From: Sporomusa silvacetica DSM 10669
Lineage (GTDB): Bacteria; Bacillota; Negativicutes; Sporomusales; Sporomusaceae
NCBI RefSeq assembly: GCF_002257705.1
Contig: NZ_LSLK01000036.1
Span: 1 to 8,851, forward strand
DNA: 8,851 nucleotides
Direction of reading: 5' to 3'
Under the pieces are notes generated by a model. That model saw nothing but the letters and a program-made list of their open reading frames with translations, was not told the DNA's origin and did no database searches. Below, piece after piece: positions 6,600 to 8,851 of this stretch. The stretch's first letter is position 1. Each line of letters starts with the position of its first letter. Made by a program: the position numbers and the translations under genes.

Positions 6600-7376
6600 T
6601 TAATCTTCTCTATTCATATATTTTCTCTCAAATGCTACTACAATTGCTCTTAATCTTTCATCAAGCTTCTTGATAGCCATCTCGCGGATGTCATCAGGAA
6701 TACCAAAAAAGGCTTGCGCAATTCCCCCTGTTATGCAGGCAATTGTATCGCTATCCCCGCCTACTGAAATAGCATTTCTTATAGCGTCTTCATAATCCTC
6801 GGCCTCTAAAAAGGCTATAATAGCAATTGGAACTGACCCCTGGCAGGACACATCAAAAACATAATTGGGACGAATATCACCGATCTTTTTGTGAAGGTCG
6901 TAATCAAAATGCTTGATAATAAATTCTTTTATTTCGTTCTTCGTACTGTTGTTTCTAGCTAAATAAATAGCTGCTGCTGTTGCCTGGGCTCCTTTAATAC
7001 CTTCAGGGTGATTATGGGTTATTGCCGCAGATTTTTCTGCCTCCCCCATAACCTCTTCCAAGTTATTAAAAGCAAAGCCAATAGGACTAACGCGCATAGC
7101 CGAGCCGTTTCCCCAACTATTGTACGGATCAGCACTATTTGATCGAGCCCAAGATTCAAAATTCGGCCCATATCCTACTGTTGGGTACAGACTATAGTGC
7201 TCTTTATACTTCTCAACATAGGAAATTCCGGATAATAAACTATCTGCTACTGCACAAGTTAGTACTGTATCGTCAGTAAAAACAGATGCCGCTTGAAATA
7301 GCGGAAATTTCTTGTCCTTTAGATTGTTCCACTCGTAAACTGAGCCAATAATATCTCCGGCAATTGAACCGATCAT
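6600..7376 (-). CDS. ADP-ribosylglycohydrolase family protein (DraG/ARH fold)
   Basis: The product is a 258-residue soluble protein with no signal peptide or membrane segment. It carries the family's metal-binding signatures: GSIAGDIIGSVYE (3-15), FTDDT (T34, D35, D36), GNGSAMRVSPIGF (90-102), THNHPEG (119-125) and GGDSDTIACITGG (D207, D209, T210). Members remove ADP-ribose from proteins or small molecules using two Mg2+ ions; the substrate here cannot be told from sequence. All expected acidic ligands are present, so it should be active. I placed the start at 7376 because GGGGGGAGA lies just upstream (7389-7381). An ATG at 7430 would add 18 residues overlapping that ribosome binding site and would put extra sequence before the usual MIGSIAGD N terminus. 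The gene is single, convergent with thiC, with no ADP-ribosyltransferase next to it. A weak promoter may lie around 7400-7445. Confidence 0.9.
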   Translation of the reverse strand: MIGSIAGDIIGSVYEWNNLKDKKFPLFQAASVFTDDTVLTCAVADSLLSGISYVEKYKEHYSLYPTVGYGPNFESWARSNSADPYNSWGNGSAMRVSPIGFAFNNLEEVMGEAEKSAAITHNHPEGIKGAQATAAAIYLARNNSTKNEIKEFIIKHFDYDLHKKIGDIRPNYVFDVSCQGSVPIAIIAFLEAEDYEDAIRNAISVGGDSDTIACITGGIAQAFFGIPDDIREMAIKKLDERLRAIVVAFERKYMNRED

Positions 7377-7483
7377 TGATTCTCCCCCCACTACGAACCC
7401 GATCAGAATACTACTATATATTTTACACATTTGCCATTTATAATCCTGCAGGGGAAGTTATACTTTCCATCTGGAAAATAAAA

Positions 7484-7510
7484 AAGACTTCGCGAAACTC
7501 GCGAAGTCTT
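7484..7510 (-). terminator. Intrinsic terminator of the rRNA/tRNA transcription unit
   Basis: Arms AAGACTTCGCG (7484-7494) and CGCGAAGTCTT (7500-7510) form a perfect 11-bp stem with a 5-base loop. Read leftward it is followed by TTTTTTATTTT. It begins 9 bases beyond the 3' end of the last tRNA gene, so it ends the array and insulates the ADP-ribosylglycohydrolase gene on the same strand. Confidence 0.92.
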
Positions 7511-7518
7511 ATAGATAA

Positions 7519-7607
7519 TGGTGCCGAGGACCGGAATCGAACCGGTACGGGCATTTCTGCCCGCGGGATTTTAAGTCCCGTGCGTCTGCCAGTTCCGCCA
7601 CCCCGGC
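7519..7607 (-). tRNA. tRNA-Leu (anticodon TAA)
   Basis: This is an 89-base cloverleaf with acceptor GCCGGGG/CCTCGGC, anticodon loop CTTAAAA (anticodon TAA), the long variable arm typical of leucine tRNAs (GGGCA/TGCCC with a GAAA loop), T loop TTCGATT and encoded CCA. It is the last gene of the leftward array. Confidence 0.97.
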
Positions 7608-7698
7608 GTAAGTGAGTCGTGTTTGGCGATGCTTTTCCGCCAAATCGTAGAACGAACTTACTTCGAGCTTGCAATATTGCAAGCAATGATCAAATAAT
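7608..7698 (-). other. Structured spacer between tRNA-Cys and tRNA-Leu
   Basis: Two folded elements fill almost all of this 91-base gap. The first (7608-7661) nests three stems: GTAAGT/ACTTAC, TCGT/ACGA and TTTGGCG/CGCCAAA, with unequal internal loops. The second is an 18-base perfect palindrome starting GCTTGCAAT (7667-7684). No T run follows on the minus strand. Other gaps in the array are 8-12 bases, apart from the 68-base Gln-Lys gap. No tRNA or protein gene is recognisable in it. Confidence 0.6.
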
Positions 7699-7773
<75 letters not shown>

Positions 7774-7780
7774 GTAGTTA

Positions 7781-7855
7781 TGGAGCGGAAAACGAGATTC
7801 GAACTCGCGACCCTCGCCTTGGCAAGGCGATGCTCTACCGCTGAGCTACTTCCGC
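7781..7855 (-). tRNA. tRNA-Gly (anticodon GCC)
   Basis: A 75-base cloverleaf with acceptor GCGGAAG/TTTCCGC, anticodon stem TCGCC/GGCGA around loop TTGCCAA (anticodon GCC), T loop TTCGAAT and encoded CCA. Confidence 0.97.
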
Positions 7856-7860
7856 TTAAA

Positions 7861-7936
<76 letters not shown>

Positions 7937-7943
7937 AAGGAAA

Positions 7944-8020
7944 TGGCGACCCTGAACAGATTTGAACTGTCGATCTCCGCCGTGACAGGGCGGCATGTTA
8001 GACCGCTACACCACAGGGCC
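7944..8020 (-). tRNA. tRNA-Asp (anticodon GTC)
   Basis: A 77-base cloverleaf with acceptor GGCCCTG/CAGGGTC, anticodon stem CCGCC/GGCGG around loop CTGTCAC (anticodon GTC), T loop TTCAAAT, discriminator G as expected for aspartate and encoded CCA. Confidence 0.97.
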
Positions 8021-8032
8021 GTTATAAGAAGA

Positions 8033-8108
<76 letters not shown>

Positions 8109-8114
8109 GATAGA

Positions 8115-8189
8115 TGGTGACCCGTGGGGGAATCGAACCCCCGTTATCGCCGTGAAAGGGCGGTGTCTTGACCGCTTGACCAACGGGCC
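8115..8189 (-). tRNA. tRNA-Glu (anticodon TTC)
   Basis: A 75-base cloverleaf with acceptor GGCCCGT/ACGGGTC, anticodon loop CTTTCAC (anticodon TTC), T stem GGGGG/CCCCC with loop TTCGATT and encoded CCA. The anticodon stem is CCGCC/GGCGA, so its outermost pair (27-43) is a C-A mismatch where most glutamate tRNAs have C-G. All other stems are intact. Confidence 0.95.
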
Positions 8190-8192
8190 AGA

Positions 8193-8268
8193 TGGTGACC
8201 CACCCGCGACTCGAACGCGGGACACCCTGATTAAAAGTCAGGTGCTCTACCGACTGAGCTAGTAGGTC
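8193..8268 (-). tRNA. tRNA-Lys (anticodon TTT)
   Basis: A 76-base cloverleaf with acceptor GACCTAC/GTGGGTC, anticodon stem CCTGA/TCAGG around loop CTTTTAA (anticodon TTT), T loop TTCGAGT and encoded CCA. It is separated from tRNA-Glu by only 3 bases. Confidence 0.97.
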
Positions 8269-8336
8269 AAATAATAAATATGATGTATTTGCTTATGTTA
8301 GGGCAGATTCCCACTTCTAACATCCAGCATCTCAAT
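8269..8336 (-). other. Spacer between tRNA-Gln and tRNA-Lys with a stem-loop
   Basis: This 68-base gap is A/T-rich next to tRNA-Lys. It contains a 7-bp stem ATGTTAG/CTAACAT (8295-8301 with 8317-8323) and a possible outer GATG/CATC pairing. No T run follows it and no gene is seen. It may be a processing signal in the precursor RNA. Confidence 0.45.
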
Positions 8337-8412
8337 TGGCAGGGGCGGCTGGACTCGAACCAACGCATAACGGAGTCAAAGTCCGTTGCCTTACCGACTT
8401 GGCTACGCCCCT
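8337..8412 (-). tRNA. tRNA-Gln (anticodon TTG)
   Basis: A 76-base cloverleaf with acceptor AGGGGCG/CGCCCCT, anticodon stem ACGGA/TCCGT around loop CTTTGAC (anticodon TTG), T loop TTCGAGT, discriminator G and encoded CCA. It is the first tRNA after the 23S gene. The first pair is A-T, where T1 is usual in bacterial glutamine tRNAs. Confidence 0.95.
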
Positions 8413-8640
8413 ACTATAGGTGAACATCTCATAAGAGTATGTTCCCTAAAAACTTCACAGAAGATAAGCAGCGAACCATGTTATTAGGAGCGTCAGTGAC
8501 GCTAGAACTTGTGTGAGTCGCTTAGTTCCAAGCGTTAACGCGGAACTTCCTTACTCACGGCAGTGTTGTTTCACTCTGTATAAACGTCTCGCACAAAAAT
8601 TTCTGTTCGCTATCGCTCACAAACTTTTGGCTCGCTTGTT
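8413..8640 (-). other. 23S-to-tRNA spacer without a 5S gene, several hairpins
   Basis: This stretch of about 228 bases holds no protein gene and no recognisable 5S rRNA. It contains a near-perfect hairpin GAACAT/ATGTTC with an inner CTC/GAG (8422-8444), a tight hairpin AGCGTCA/TGACGCT with a single-base centre (8489-8503), and a larger nested stem GTGAGT/ACTCAC then AGTTCC/GGAACT capped by GCGTTAACGC (8513-8558). The part next to the 23S gene (8560-8640) has repeated GCGAG-type motifs on the minus strand. I see no promoter, so the tRNAs are probably transcribed with the rRNA. Confidence 0.65.
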
Positions 8641-8851
8641 TAAGTCAAGTCCTCGGCCTATTAGTACCAGTCAGCTGCATGGATTACTCCACTTCCACAT
8701 CTGGCCTATCTACCTTGTAATCTCCAAGGGGCCTTACTTCTTTCGAATGACAGACCTCATCTTAAGGCTGGTTTCACGCTTAGATGCTTTCAGCGTTTAT
8801 CCTTTCCGAACGTAGCTACCCAGCTCTACTCCTGGCGGAATAACTGGTACA
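8641..8851 (-). rRNA. rrl: 23S ribosomal RNA, 3' part (gene continues beyond the right edge)
   Basis: Read on the minus strand, the segment contains conserved 3'-terminal 23S sequence, including GACTGGTACTAATAGGCCGA followed by GGACTTGAC at the end of the molecule, and upstream CCTTAAGATGAGG and GGAGTAATCCATGCAGCTGA. About the last 210 bases are present; the rest lies outside the window. The mature 3' end is set near 8641 by analogy and may be off by a few bases. It belongs to a different rRNA operon from the 16S at the left edge. Confidence 0.97.

Noticed and set aside
8513..8815. Rightward open reading frame of about 100 codons
   Set aside because: It reads the antisense of the 23S 3' end and of the structured spacer.

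Overview
The window looks like the chromosome of an anaerobic Firmicute, most likely a Negativicutes bacterium close to Sporomusaceae (Sporomusa/Pelosinus type). The 16S fragment at the left edge fits that group as I remember its sequence, and the short-form ThiC, ThiW and single-chain pyruvate carboxylase agree. The lineage is inference from recall, not from a search.

Layout: positions 1-396 are the 5' end of a 16S rRNA gene read leftward. Its hairpin-rich leader (397-690) carries a boxA-like motif and is driven by a textbook promoter (698-726). Next comes a block of metabolic genes: thiW (787-1302, leftward), then pyc (1566-5015) and thiC (5202-6500) rightward, with a TPP riboswitch between pyc and thiC. 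A strong terminator that can work in both directions (6520-6567) separates thiC from a convergent ADP-ribosylglycohydrolase gene (6600-7376, leftward). To the right is a leftward array of nine tRNA genes (Gln, Lys, Glu, Val, Asp, Phe, Gly, Cys, Leu in transcription order), closed by an intrinsic terminator (7484-7510). The array follows the 3' end of a 23S rRNA gene (8641-8851). No 5S gene lies between that 23S and the tRNAs. The window is therefore the interval between two rRNA operons in the same orientation.

How the genes work together: ThiW (predicted S component of an ECF transporter for a thiamine precursor) and ThiC (synthesis of the HMP-P pyrimidine) both supply thiamine. Only thiC has a recognisable TPP riboswitch; I find none before thiW. 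Pyruvate carboxylase makes oxaloacetate from pyruvate and needs biotin; an imperfect BirA-like inverted repeat lies upstream of it. The gene content is largely ordinary. The less expected material is non-coding: the missing 5S gene, tandem near-perfect hairpins in the 16S leader and in the rRNA/tRNA spacers, an antisense-oriented boxA-like sequence in the 23S-tRNA spacer, a folded element in the thiW/pyc gap, and an expression platform that could switch thiC by hiding its ribosome binding site. I did not find a convincing new multi-gene system.
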